Assembly (NCBI GenBank): GCA_023390395.1
Contig: JAEWCY010000233.1
Span: forward strand, 1-38,036
DNA: 38,036 nt
DNA from: Pseudomonadota bacterium
Lineage (GTDB): Bacteria > Desulfobacterota > Desulfovibrionia > Desulfovibrionales > Desulfovibrionaceae
Direction: 5' to 3'
Both the position numbers and the translations under genes were made by a program. Below the pieces are notes generated by a model. It searched no databases and was not told the DNA's origin. It worked only from the letters and a program-made list of their open reading frames with translations. This document shows, piece by piece, positions 25,955 to 33,650 of the stretch; within the stretch, counting starts at the first letter, position 1; each line of letters opens with the position of its first letter.

Positions 25955-26548
25955 ATGCGCGTGGTCTTTGTGGGCGATTCGTTGACCGTTGGCGTGGGCG
26001 ATCCGGCCTATCTCGGCTGGGTGGGCCGGCTATGCGCCGCCACGCCCCTGGCCGGCATGGGGCTTACGGCCTACAACCTGGGCGTGCGCTCGGAGACGAG
26101 CCGCCACATCAAGGCGAGGCTGGCCCGGGAGCTGCCGCCCCGCCTTTTGCCCCGCGAGGAGGCCCGGGCCGTGTTGTCCTTCGGCGTCAACGACGCCAAG
26201 GTGGAAAACGGCCGGCGCAAGGTGGAGCTGGCCGAGTCCGTGGACAACCTTTTCGCCATCGTGACGCAGGTTTCCAAACTCTGTCCGCTGCTCATGGTGG
26301 GGCCGCCGCCGGTCCTCGACGACGCCCACCGCACCCGCGTGGAGGAGCTTTCCGACGTCTTCGCCCGCACCTGCGACGACATGAACGTGCCCTATCTGGA
26401 GATGTGCCGGGCGCTTTGCCGCGACGCGGCCTACTGCGACAGCCTGGCCGCCGCCGGCGACGGCTACCATCCCGAAGCCGGCGGCTACGCGGCCATGGCC
26501 AGACGCGTGGGCGAATGGGACGCCTGGCTCGCCTGGTTTCGCTGCTAG
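25955..26548 (+). CDS. SGNH/GDSL-family hydrolase
   Basis: This is a 197-residue hydrolase. The catalytic serine is in VFVGDSLTVG at the very N-terminus, block III is FGVND, and the Asp/His pair is in DGYHPEAGGY near residue 170. There is no signal peptide, so it is a cytoplasmic esterase or lipase-like enzyme with unknown ester substrate. A strong GGAGGA at 25945-25950 fixes the ATG at 25955. Its stop codon overlaps the stop of the convergent rRNA methyltransferase gene within the bases CTAG. Confidence 0.88.
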   Translation: MRVVFVGDSLTVGVGDPAYLGWVGRLCAATPLAGMGLTAYNLGVRSETSRHIKARLARELPPRLLPREEARAVLSFGVNDAKVENGRRKVELAESVDNLFAIVTQVSKLCPLLMVGPPPVLDDAHRTRVEELSDVFARTCDDMNVPYLEMCRALCRDAAYCDSLAAAGDGYHPEAGGYAAMARRVGEWDAWLAWFRC

Positions 26549-27894
26549 CGCAGGACGAGTTCCGCCACGGCCTCGATGTGGGCGGTGTGGGGGAAGAGGT
26601 CCACGGGCGTCACGCGCGCGACGGCGTAGAGTTCGCTTAACGCCTTGAGGTCGCGGGCCAGCGTGGCCGGATTGCACGAGACGTAGACGATCTTTGGCGG
26701 CGCTGCCTTGAGCAGCGCCGCGAGCATCTCCGGCGCGGCCCCGTTTCGCGGCGGGTCGAGCACGGCCGCGGCCAGGGGGACGTCGGCGAGCTCGGCCAGG
26801 CCTTTGGCCGCGTCCATGGCCTTGAACACGGCGTTGCCGATGCCGGACAACTCCGCCGAGTTCGCCGCGTCGGCCACGGCCCGCTTGTCCGCCTCGAAGC
26901 CGAAGACCGTTTCGAAGCGCGGGGCAAGGGTCAGGGCGATGCCGCCGCAGCCGCAGTAGAGGTCCGCGGCCGCGCCGGACGGGGCCTCGCCGGCGGCCCG
27001 GGCCGCCACGTCGTACAACAGCGTCGCCGCCTGCGTGTTGGTCTGGGCGAAGGCGTCGGCGGACACGTGCAGCCGGGCCGGGCCGAAACGCTCCTCCAGG
27101 AAATCCTTGCCCAGGGCCAGCACCTGCCGCTCGCCGAGCGCCACGGCCGTGGCCGCCCGGCGCACGGAATGCACGAACCCCGTCACTTCCGGAAAGCGCG
27201 CCATGACCGCCTGGCCCAGGGCGTGGGCGGCGTCGCCCGCGCCGCGCGCCGGGCCGGTGATGCAGTTGACCAGCCGCTCGCCGGTTTCCTCGCTCTCGCG
27301 AAGCACCACATGCCGCCACACGCCCTTGCCCGAGCGCGCGTCGTAGGCGGCCAGGCCCGTCTTGGCGCAGGCCTCGCGGACAAACCCCAGCACCTCGCCG
27401 GCCCAGGGGGCCATGAGGCGGCACTCGGCCACGTCGAGCACCCGGCCCGGGCGAAGCCGCTCGTGCAGGCCCAGGTGCAGCCGGCCGGCGAAGGCGAATT
27501 CCATCTTGTTGCGGTAGGCGTAGACGCGCGGCGAGGCCACGGTCTGCGCCACCTCCACCTCGGCCAGGCCGCCCAGCCGGGCAAGCGTCTCCACGACCTG
27601 CTCGCGCTTCCAGAAAAGTTGGGCCCCGTAGTCCAGGTCCTGCCAGACGCAGCCGCCGCAGACGCCGAAATGCGGGCACTCGGGCGTGGCGGCCTGGGGA
27701 GAGGGCGTGACGGTCTCCACCGCCGTCGCTTCGGCGAAGCCCTTTTTGAGCCGCGTCACCCTGGCCTTCACCGTGGCCCCGGGCAGCCCTCCGTCCACGA
27801 ACACCACCAGCCCGTCCAACCGGGCCACGCCCTTGCCGCCGAACGCCAGCCGGTCCACGGCGAGCGTCAGTTCCATGTCTTCGCGTATGTCCAT
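26545..27894 (-). CDS. rlmD: 23S rRNA (uracil-5-)-methyltransferase, RlmD/RumA-like
   Basis: This is a 449-residue RNA methyltransferase. An N-terminal TRAM domain (about 1-60) is followed by a [4Fe-4S] site with C73, C79, C82 and C158. The SAM-binding domain has DLYCGCGGIALTLA, the LDPPRNG motif and the catalytic C407 in VSCNPATLARDL, with E441 as general base (HIEAV). It methylates a uridine C5 in 23S rRNA, U1939 in E. coli. The exact target here is inferred from family only, since RlmCD-type enzymes look alike. The start at 27894 is probable. M7 (27876) is an alternative. Confidence 0.88.
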   Translation of the reverse strand: MDIREDMELTLAVDRLAFGGKGVARLDGLVVFVDGGLPGATVKARVTRLKKGFAEATAVETVTPSPQAATPECPHFGVCGGCVWQDLDYGAQLFWKREQVVETLARLGGLAEVEVAQTVASPRVYAYRNKMEFAFAGRLHLGLHERLRPGRVLDVAECRLMAPWAGEVLGFVREACAKTGLAAYDARSGKGVWRHVVLRESEETGERLVNCITGPARGAGDAAHALGQAVMARFPEVTGFVHSVRRAATAVALGERQVLALGKDFLEERFGPARLHVSADAFAQTNTQAATLLYDVAARAAGEAPSGAAADLYCGCGGIALTLAPRFETVFGFEADKRAVADAANSAELSGIGNAVFKAMDAAKGLAELADVPLAAAVLDPPRNGAAPEMLAALLKAAPPKIVYVSCNPATLARDLKALSELYAVARVTPVDLFPHTAHIEAVAELVLR

Positions 27895-27953
27895 GGCGGC
27901 CTTATGCGCGAGCCCGGCCCAAGGCGCAAGGGCGATGTGGCCCCGGCCGGGGC

Positions 27954-27992
27954 AAAAGAAGGCCTCGCGGCGGGAATGTGCCCGCCGCGAGG
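27954..27992 (-). terminator. Intrinsic terminator after gldA
   Basis: A perfect 12-bp stem (27981-27992 with 27963-27974, loop of six) is followed on the minus strand by CCTTCTTTT. It ends the glycerol dehydrogenase transcript before the rRNA methyltransferase gene. Confidence 0.85.
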
Positions 27993-28049
27993 TGGAATAG
28001 GGCTGGAATCGCGCGCCTTAAAGCCCTTCGCGCGCGTCCGGTCGAGGCA

Positions 28050-29144
28050 CTAAGCCCGGGCGCGCCGCCGGCCCTCGGCGTCGGCGGCCGCAAGCGAGGC
28101 CGCGACCAGGGCCGGGGAAACTTCCACGGGCTCGTTGTGGATGCTTTCTTCCGGGGCGCAGGCCTTTTCCCCCACCCGGGCCAAGTCCGCCTCGGAAACG
28201 CCGTCGATGCCGAGGGCGGCGAAGGTCGTGGGCAGGCCCAGGGCGGCGCACAGGGCGTAAACCTCGTCGATGAGCGCCGCCGGCCGGTCGGTGAGGAAAA
28301 GCGAGGCCAGCACGCCGAAGGCCACCTTTTCGCCGTGCCACAGGCCGTGCACCCCGGGCAGGACGGTCAGGCCGTTGTGGATGGAATGGGCCGCGCCAAG
28401 GCCCCCGCTCTCGAAGCCCAGGCCGCTCAACAGGGTATTCGCCTCGACCACGCGCTCGAGCGCCGGCGTGACCACCCCGGCCTCGCAGGCCGAGCGGGCG
28501 AGCAGGCCCCAGTCGCGCACGGTCTCGTAGCAGAGCCTGGCCAGGGCGTGGGCCGTCATGGACCCGGCGTCGCCGGCGATGTTCGGGGCGCGGCTCACCC
28601 GGCAGGAGTCGGCCTCGAACCAGGTGGCCAGGGCGTCGCCCATGCCGGACACCAGGAACCGGGCCGGGGCCTTGGCGATGACGGCCGTGTCCACCAGCAC
28701 CAGGTCCGGGTTGCGGGGCAGGATGTCGGCCCGCTCGAACACGCCGTCCGGCGTATAGACCACGCAGATGCAGCTGCACGGCGCGTCCGTGGAGGCCAGG
28801 GTCGGGACCACGGCCACGGGAATCCCCGCCCTGACGGCCACGGCCTTGGCCGTGTCCAGGGTCTTGCCGCCGCCCACGGCGGTCACGGTCTCGGCCCCGA
28901 ACTCCCGGGCCACGGCCAGCAGGCGCTCGATCTCCGCGTCCGTGCATTCCCGGCCGAAGCGCTCCAGGCGCACGGTCCCGGCCTGGTCGAGCTGGGGCGC
29001 GACGGCGGGCAGCAGGTGCTCCAACGGATGGGGCGAGGCGACGATCAGATGGCGCTTGCCGCGCCGGGCCAGTTCCCCGCCCAGGCGGCCGAGCGCTCCG
29101 GCTCCCTGGATGTAGCGTCCCGGAAACAAGGTGGTGCGTATCAT
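28050..29144 (-). CDS. gldA: Glycerol dehydrogenase
   Basis: This is a 364-residue iron/zinc-containing dehydrogenase closely matching GldA along its whole length, including GRYIQGAGAL near the start, GGGKTLDTAKA for NAD, and PTLASTDAPCS. The metal ligands are D170 (SGMGDALATWFEA), H253 (AAHSIHNGL) and H270 (LWHGEKVAFG), in register with E. coli D171, H254 and H271. It interconverts glycerol and dihydroxyacetone with NAD+ in the cytoplasm. Related enzymes oxidise other small diols. The ATG at 29144 has an AAGGAAA site. The gene is a single unit bounded by terminators on both sides. Confidence 0.93.
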   Translation of the reverse strand: MIRTTLFPGRYIQGAGALGRLGGELARRGKRHLIVASPHPLEHLLPAVAPQLDQAGTVRLERFGRECTDAEIERLLAVAREFGAETVTAVGGGKTLDTAKAVAVRAGIPVAVVPTLASTDAPCSCICVVYTPDGVFERADILPRNPDLVLVDTAVIAKAPARFLVSGMGDALATWFEADSCRVSRAPNIAGDAGSMTAHALARLCYETVRDWGLLARSACEAGVVTPALERVVEANTLLSGLGFESGGLGAAHSIHNGLTVLPGVHGLWHGEKVAFGVLASLFLTDRPAALIDEVYALCAALGLPTTFAALGIDGVSEADLARVGEKACAPEESIHNEPVEVSPALVAASLAAADAEGRRRARA

Positions 29145-29253
29145 GGGGTTTTCCTTTGGGCGGCGCAGGCCGCGACGGAGGGTGTGAAAACGCCGTGCGT
29201 TTTCCGAGGGATAGAAGGGATGCCCTCCCGGGTCAACCGTCGGCTCGGGCATG

Positions 29254-29319
29254 AAAAAGGGCGCGGGGAAGAACTCCCCGCGCCCGGTCGCCGGCGGCCG
29301 CCTCGGGGGAGGCGGCCGC
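29254..29319 (-). terminator. Tandem terminators after the cytochrome operon
   Basis: Two perfect 11-bp hairpins lie in a row on the minus strand. The first is at 29294-29304 with 29309-29319. The second, at 29259-29269 with 29275-29285, is followed by five T residues (29258-29254). They isolate the cytochrome operon from gldA. Confidence 0.88.
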
Positions 29320-29342
29320 CGTGAGGGGGGCTTGGTCGGGCC

Positions 29343-31226
29343 TTAGCCCTGGTCGTCTTCCTTCTTCTCTCCGGCGGGGGCGTGTTCGCCCGCCGCGTGT
29401 TCGTGCCGTCCCGTCACCATGCCCCGGATGAGGCTGCCCAGCGTCGCGCCGGTCGTGGCCAGGTAGACGTGGCCGACGAAGAAGAGCGCGAAGCCGATGA
29501 CGATGGTGAAGTGGGCCGCCACCAGGAACCGGCGCGGGGCGATGCCCGCGGACACGGACTCAGGAAGGAGCAGCAGCAGGCCCGAGGCGATGAGCACCGG
29601 CATACCGAGGAGGGATACCACCAAGTAGGTCGGGCGCTGCAAGGGGTTGAAGCGCCGCTCCCGGCTGACCGGGAAGGGATGCGGCTCGCCCCGGAAGATG
29701 CCGAGGCAGTAGTAGCGCGCCTGGGCGAGCATGGGGCCAAGCCCCTCCCGACCTTCGGGCAGGAACTGCCGGATGTCGCCCGTGGCCAGGGCCCGCACGA
29801 CGTAGGCCAGGAAGTTGAGGGCCAAAAGCACGCCGCAGATGTTGTGGATGCGCGTGGCCGCTTCGAGCCCGAGCGTCCACGAGGCCTCGGTGAAGCGCAC
29901 CGACAGGCCGGTGTAGCCGAGCACGACGAAGAGGCAAGCGTTCATCCAGTGGGTGACCCGCACAAATCCCGGGTACACGTCCTCGGAGACCAGCGGGCCG
30001 TGCTCCTTGCGACCGGTCATCGCCCGGCCCAGGGCGTGCAGGACCACGAAGGCGGCCACGGCGGCAAGGCCGACGCCGCCTGCGGCATCGAGCGCCGGGG
30101 CCACGATCCTGGGCGGGAAGTAGCCCGAGGTCACCGGGGCCGCGCCGCCGGCGTGCAGGCTCGCCCGGGTCACGATGAGCGAATCGCCCGTGGTGTGGCA
30201 GGTGGCGCAGTCGCGCACGGCGGTCTTTTTCTCGCCGATCAGGTGGTCGTCGGGCGTGGTGACCGGGGTGTGGCATTCCACGCACATGACGGAGCGGCTG
30301 TGGGCGTTCCAGTTGGCCAGGAAGGCGTGGGCCGCCTTGGCTTCGGGCACGGATTTGCCCGAGAGCTCGCGCAGCTTGGCCGCGTCGCCGTGACAGGCCA
30401 GGCATTCGGCGTTGTACAGGGCGGCCAGGGACGCATAGGCCATCTGGGCCGGCTTTTTCGGCTGGGCGTGGGCGTCGTGGCAGCTGCCGCAGGACACCTT
30501 GTCCTTGAGCTTCTCGGCGTGGGCGCTCTGGCCGAAGGCTTTCGCCTGGTGGGCCAGCCCCACGTTGTGGCAGGACAGGCAGGTGGCGTTGTCCGGCCGG
30601 GCCACGGCGTGGGGGACTTGCGTGAAGCTCTCCGCGCCCTTCTGGCCGGTGTGGCAGGTGGCGCAGGGCAGGTTGGCGTGGGTGCCGTGCAGGTAGCCGG
30701 CCACGTCCACGTGGAGGTTCAGGGTCTTGCCGCGCTCGGTCACGGGCTTGGGCGGCGTGGCCGCGCCGTGGCAGGACAGGCAGGCCGTGCTCTGGGCCGT
30801 GGCCCCCTGCTTGCCCGAGAGCAGCACCGCCTTGGCCGCGTCGTCGCCGGTGAAGGCCGTGGCGATGACCCCGGCCATGGCGTCGGTGGACGTCTCGGGG
30901 TTGGAGGCGACCTTGCGGTGGCAGGTGGCGCAGTCGCGCGAGGCGGTGAGCGGATCGGTCTTGTTGTTATTGTTGTGGCATTTGAAGCAGGCCTTGTCCG
31001 TGAAGTGGTCGGCCATGGTGATATGGGCCACTTTCTTGGTGTCGAAGAGCTTCGCGTGGCAGTCGTCGCACCGGAAGCCCTTCGACGCGTGCAGCCTGCC
31101 GTCGAACATGACGGTCCCCTGGCCTCCGCCGCCGTAGCGCAGGGACTTGCCGCCGTCCGTGGCCAGGACGGCCCCCGGCCAGGCGGTCAGGACAGCCAGG
31201 AGCAGAAGACTCCAGGCTCTTTTCAT
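29343..31226 (-). CDS. Decaheme cytochrome c fused to membrane cytochrome b
   Basis: This is a 627-residue protein. A signal peptide is followed by a periplasmic region with ten CXXCH heme sites, at C53, C80, C99, C149, C188, C216, C246, C275, C315 and C340. One hydrophobic helix (about 384-400) leads into a C-terminal cytochrome b561/thiosulfate-reductase-type domain with four further helices. Candidate heme b ligands are H426 (RVTHWMN), H461 (RIHNICG), H572 (AAHFTIV) and H586 (GHVYLA). Such a fusion would pass electrons between a periplasmic partner and the membrane quinone pool. The start overlaps the hydroxyacid dehydrogenase stop as ATGA, so the two are made together and probably act together. 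The C-terminal tail is charged and likely cytoplasmic. Confidence 0.92.
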   Translation of the reverse strand: MKRAWSLLLLAVLTAWPGAVLATDGGKSLRYGGGGQGTVMFDGRLHASKGFRCDDCHAKLFDTKKVAHITMADHFTDKACFKCHNNNNKTDPLTASRDCATCHRKVASNPETSTDAMAGVIATAFTGDDAAKAVLLSGKQGATAQSTACLSCHGAATPPKPVTERGKTLNLHVDVAGYLHGTHANLPCATCHTGQKGAESFTQVPHAVARPDNATCLSCHNVGLAHQAKAFGQSAHAEKLKDKVSCGSCHDAHAQPKKPAQMAYASLAALYNAECLACHGDAAKLRELSGKSVPEAKAAHAFLANWNAHSRSVMCVECHTPVTTPDDHLIGEKKTAVRDCATCHTTGDSLIVTRASLHAGGAAPVTSGYFPPRIVAPALDAAGGVGLAAVAAFVVLHALGRAMTGRKEHGPLVSEDVYPGFVRVTHWMNACLFVVLGYTGLSVRFTEASWTLGLEAATRIHNICGVLLALNFLAYVVRALATGDIRQFLPEGREGLGPMLAQARYYCLGIFRGEPHPFPVSRERRFNPLQRPTYLVVSLLGMPVLIASGLLLLLPESVSAGIAPRRFLVAAHFTIVIGFALFFVGHVYLATTGATLGSLIRGMVTGRHEHAAGEHAPAGEKKEDDQG

Positions 31227-32434
31227 GCCTGCCCCTTGGTGATGACGTTGGCGGGGACGTTTTTCACGCTGGGAACGCCGGTCAGGGTCATGGCCACCGT
31301 GAGCTCGTCCTTGATGATGTTCATCATGAGCGCCACGCCCTCGCGGCCGCCGCCATGGGCGCCGCGCACCAGCGGCCGGCCGCACAGGCAGGCGTCCGCG
31401 CCCATGGCCAGGTACTTGAGCACGTCCTGGCCCCGGCGCACCGCGCCGTCGACCAGGATGGTGGCCTTGCCCTTGATGGCGTCGGCGATGGCCGGAAGCA
31501 CCGTGGCCGTGGCCGGGGTGTAGTCCAGCACCCGGCCGCCGTGGTTGGACACGCATACGCCCTTGGCCCCCACGTCCACGGCGATCTTGGCCTCCTCCAC
31601 GGTCATGATGCCCTTGATGATGAAGGGCAGCTTGGTGGACTTGGCCAGCTCGGCCAGCTGTTTGGGCGTCTTGGGCTCCACGGTCTGGCCGGGCACGGCC
31701 CGGGCGGCCCGGCCGGCCGAGTCGATGTCGATGGCCACGGCGATGCCGCCGGCGTCCTCGACCATGCGGAAGCGGGTGATGATCTCGTCGTTGGTCTTGG
31801 GCTTGATGGTGACGATGGCGTTGCCGCCGAACTTGTTCTTGAGCACGGCGATGCGGCGTTCGAACACGTCCATCTTGTCGCCGATGCCGTCGGCCACCCA
31901 GCCCAGGGTGCCGGCGTCCATGCAGCCGCCGAGGATGGAGACGACGTACTCCTCCTCGGTCATCTTGCCCCCCATGTTGTAGCTGACGCCGCCGGTCACG
32001 GCCGAGGTCACGGGCATGGAGAGCTTGTGGCCGAAGAGGGTGGTGGTCAGGTCGGGCTTTTTCACGTCGTGGAAGGTCCGCATGACCAAATCGATCTTAT
32101 TGAGCGTGTTGTAGTTGTTCTTGAAGGCCTGGCCCGAACCGATGCCGCCCATGCCCGGCACCTCGCCGGCGCAGGCCACGCCGTCGCATTCCGGGCAGAC
32201 GCGGCAGATGGGGTAGAGCTTTTCCCGGGCCACGCGCAGCACGTCGCCGATCTTGAGCTTGGGCTTCTCGGCCGCGGCGGCGGCGGCCGGGGCGGCGGCG
32301 GGCGCGGCCTCGGCCGCGGCGTGGGCGGTCTTGACGAGCAGCGGCGAAAGCAGGGCCCCCACGCCGGCGGCCATGCCGGCCTTGATGAAGTCGCGACGGG
32401 TCGCCGAATCCTTGTCGTGCATTTCCTTGGTCAT
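31223..32434 (-). CDS. Tat-exported FMN-dependent alpha-hydroxyacid dehydrogenase-family protein
   Basis: This is a 403-residue protein. A twin-arginine signal (SATRRDFIKAG) and an alanine-rich linker are followed by an FMN TIM barrel. K274 (FIIKGIMT), H298 and R301 (SNHGGRVLD) match the FMN-binding lysine and catalytic His/Arg of lactate and glycolate oxidases. LVDGAVRRGQDVLKYLAMGAD is the phosphate-binding end. The mature N-terminus carries C77, C80, C83 and C88 (CRVCPECDGVAC), as in a clade of mostly cytoplasmic anaerobe homologues that I recall. The QLY tyrosine of classical oxidases seems absent (IVTIKPKTN there). It probably oxidises a 2-hydroxyacid in the periplasm and passes electrons to the decaheme cytochrome. 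The substrate is unproven. It lies 46 bases after the binding-protein gene. Confidence 0.88.
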   Translation of the reverse strand: MTKEMHDKDSATRRDFIKAGMAAGVGALLSPLLVKTAHAAAEAAPAAAPAAAAAAEKPKLKIGDVLRVAREKLYPICRVCPECDGVACAGEVPGMGGIGSGQAFKNNYNTLNKIDLVMRTFHDVKKPDLTTTLFGHKLSMPVTSAVTGGVSYNMGGKMTEEEYVVSILGGCMDAGTLGWVADGIGDKMDVFERRIAVLKNKFGGNAIVTIKPKTNDEIITRFRMVEDAGGIAVAIDIDSAGRAARAVPGQTVEPKTPKQLAELAKSTKLPFIIKGIMTVEEAKIAVDVGAKGVCVSNHGGRVLDYTPATATVLPAIADAIKGKATILVDGAVRRGQDVLKYLAMGADACLCGRPLVRGAHGGGREGVALMMNIIKDELTVAMTLTGVPSVKNVPANVITKGQA

Positions 32435-32480
32435 CGTATCGCCTTTTGGTTGTCGGTTGCTGCTTCTCGCGACGGGCGCG

Positions 32481-33299
32481 CTATTTCGCCGGGACGAAGC
32501 TCTTGGCCACCACGGCCTGGGCCGGGGGGGTGAGCATGAATTCGAAGAAGGCCTTGACCTCCTTGGAGGGCTTGACCGCGATGAGCGACAGGGGGCGCTT
32601 GAGGGGATAGGCCCCGGACTGGACGGCCTTGGCCTCGGGCCTGGCCCCGCCCAGGGACACGGCGGTCACCCCGGGCACGGCGAAGGACATGGACGAGGCG
32701 GTCACGCCGCCCGGGTCCTTGGCCACGTCGGCCACGCAGTCCGTGGCGTCGTCGAGTTCCTTGACCGGGCCGTAGGCCGTTTCGCCCAGCACCATGGACT
32801 TGAAGGCCTTGACCGTGGCCCGGCCGCCGTCGAGCTTCTCGCTGTAGACCGTGATGGGCATGTCCGGGCCGCCCACCTGCTTCCAGTTGGTGGCCTTGCC
32901 CGAGAAGATGTCCTTGAGCTGGGGCATGGTCAGGTCCTTGACCGTGTTCTTCGGGTGGACGAAGACGCCCATGACGTCGAAGCCGATGACCTCGATGTCC
33001 GTGAGCTGGGCCTTTTCCTTGTCCGTGGGTTCGCTGGCCAGGCCGCCGAAGGAGACCTGGCCAGCGACCACGGCCTTGAACCCGGCCCCGGCTCCGGCCG
33101 TGCCGATGGCGCCGAAGGGGATGCCCGTCTTGGCGGTGAAGAGCTTGGTGGCCTCGGGCAGGACCATGCTGCCGATGGTGCTCGCCCCTTCGTAGGTCAG
33201 GGGATCGGCGGCGGCGGCCTTGCCGGCGGCTGCGCCCAGGGCCAGGACGCCCGCCAGGCCGGCCAGGCCGACGAGGCGGAAAATACGCAAACCTTTCAT
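32481..33299 (-). CDS. Exported phosphate-binding-like substrate-binding protein
   Basis: This is a 272-residue protein with a signal peptide (MKGLRIFRLVGLAGLAG, cleavage near AAAADP) and a PstS-like type 2 periplasmic binding fold. It has YEGASTIGSMVLPEATKLF at the N-terminus, TAGAGAGFKAVVAGQVSFGG as the anion-binding loop, and VTASSMSFAVPGV late. No ABC permease or ATPase gene is next to it, so it is not part of a local transporter. As first gene of the sigma-54-driven operon it may bind the ligand that feeds or signals to the redox enzymes. Phosphate or another anion is possible. The ATG at 33299 has an AAGGAG site. Confidence 0.85.
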   Translation of the reverse strand: MKGLRIFRLVGLAGLAGVLALGAAAGKAAAADPLTYEGASTIGSMVLPEATKLFTAKTGIPFGAIGTAGAGAGFKAVVAGQVSFGGLASEPTDKEKAQLTDIEVIGFDVMGVFVHPKNTVKDLTMPQLKDIFSGKATNWKQVGGPDMPITVYSEKLDGGRATVKAFKSMVLGETAYGPVKELDDATDCVADVAKDPGGVTASSMSFAVPGVTAVSLGGARPEAKAVQSGAYPLKRPLSLIAVKPSKEVKAFFEFMLTPPAQAVVAKSFVPAK

Positions 33300-33345
33300 A
33301 CGCGCTCCTTGCTTGTTCCGTTGCGGCGACACGCCGTGGACGTCC

Positions 33346-33395
33346 GTCGCGGACCGTCCTGGGCCTCCGAGGCGGGGACGTCCCACGTCCGCGAC
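33346..33395 (-). promoter_or_regulatory. 5' stem-loop at the start of the predicted leader
   Basis: On the minus-strand RNA, GUCGCGGAC (33395-33387) pairs perfectly with GUCCGCGAC (33354-33346), and smaller hairpins lie inside the loop. The stem begins within a few bases of the transcript start predicted from the sigma-54 promoter. This is a typical position for a stability-giving 5' hairpin. Confidence 0.5.
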
Positions 33396-33406
33396 GCATT
33401 CCCTAA

Positions 33407-33422
33407 AGCAGGAGCGATGCCA
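33407..33422 (-). promoter_or_regulatory. Sigma-54-type promoter of the binding protein-dehydrogenase-cytochrome operon
   Basis: The minus strand reads TGGCATCGCTCCTGCT, with GG and GC exactly ten bases apart as required for -24/-12 recognition and a good TGGCA start. The expected transcript start near 33397 leaves a leader of about 98 bases. The gene for a GAFTGA-containing sigma-54 activator lies immediately upstream. An AT-rich island (about 33450-33475) between promoter and upstream sites could help DNA bending. Confidence 0.72.
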
Positions 33423-33501
33423 GGAAGGGTTGTCCGGGTAACGTGCAGGAATAAAAGGATTTAGCAAGAAGAAAAGGCGGTATCGGCCAAGCGAAGGGGT
33501 A

Positions 33502-33596
33502 TGCCGGTCGGCATGGGATGCGGCGCTTGTGCCGGGAGGCACGCGTTCATGACGTTTCGGCAACGTTTGCCAAAAGGCATGAATTGCCTTCCGGCA
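33502..33596 (-). promoter_or_regulatory. Four TGCC-N4-GGCA palindromes, probable activator sites
   Basis: Copies lie at 33502-33513, 33530-33541, 33568-33579 and 33585-33596, about 80-190 bases upstream of the sigma-54 promoter. The two outer copies share an extended GGGTATGCCGG flank in opposite orientation. They lie between the response regulator stop and the promoter, the classical place for enhancer sites. This 351-base stretch (33300-33650) holds no gene. Confidence 0.75.
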
Positions 33597-33650
33597 TACC
33601 CTTTGGGCGGGGCGGCGGAACAGGCAGAGGCGTTTTTCGGGGACGCGACG

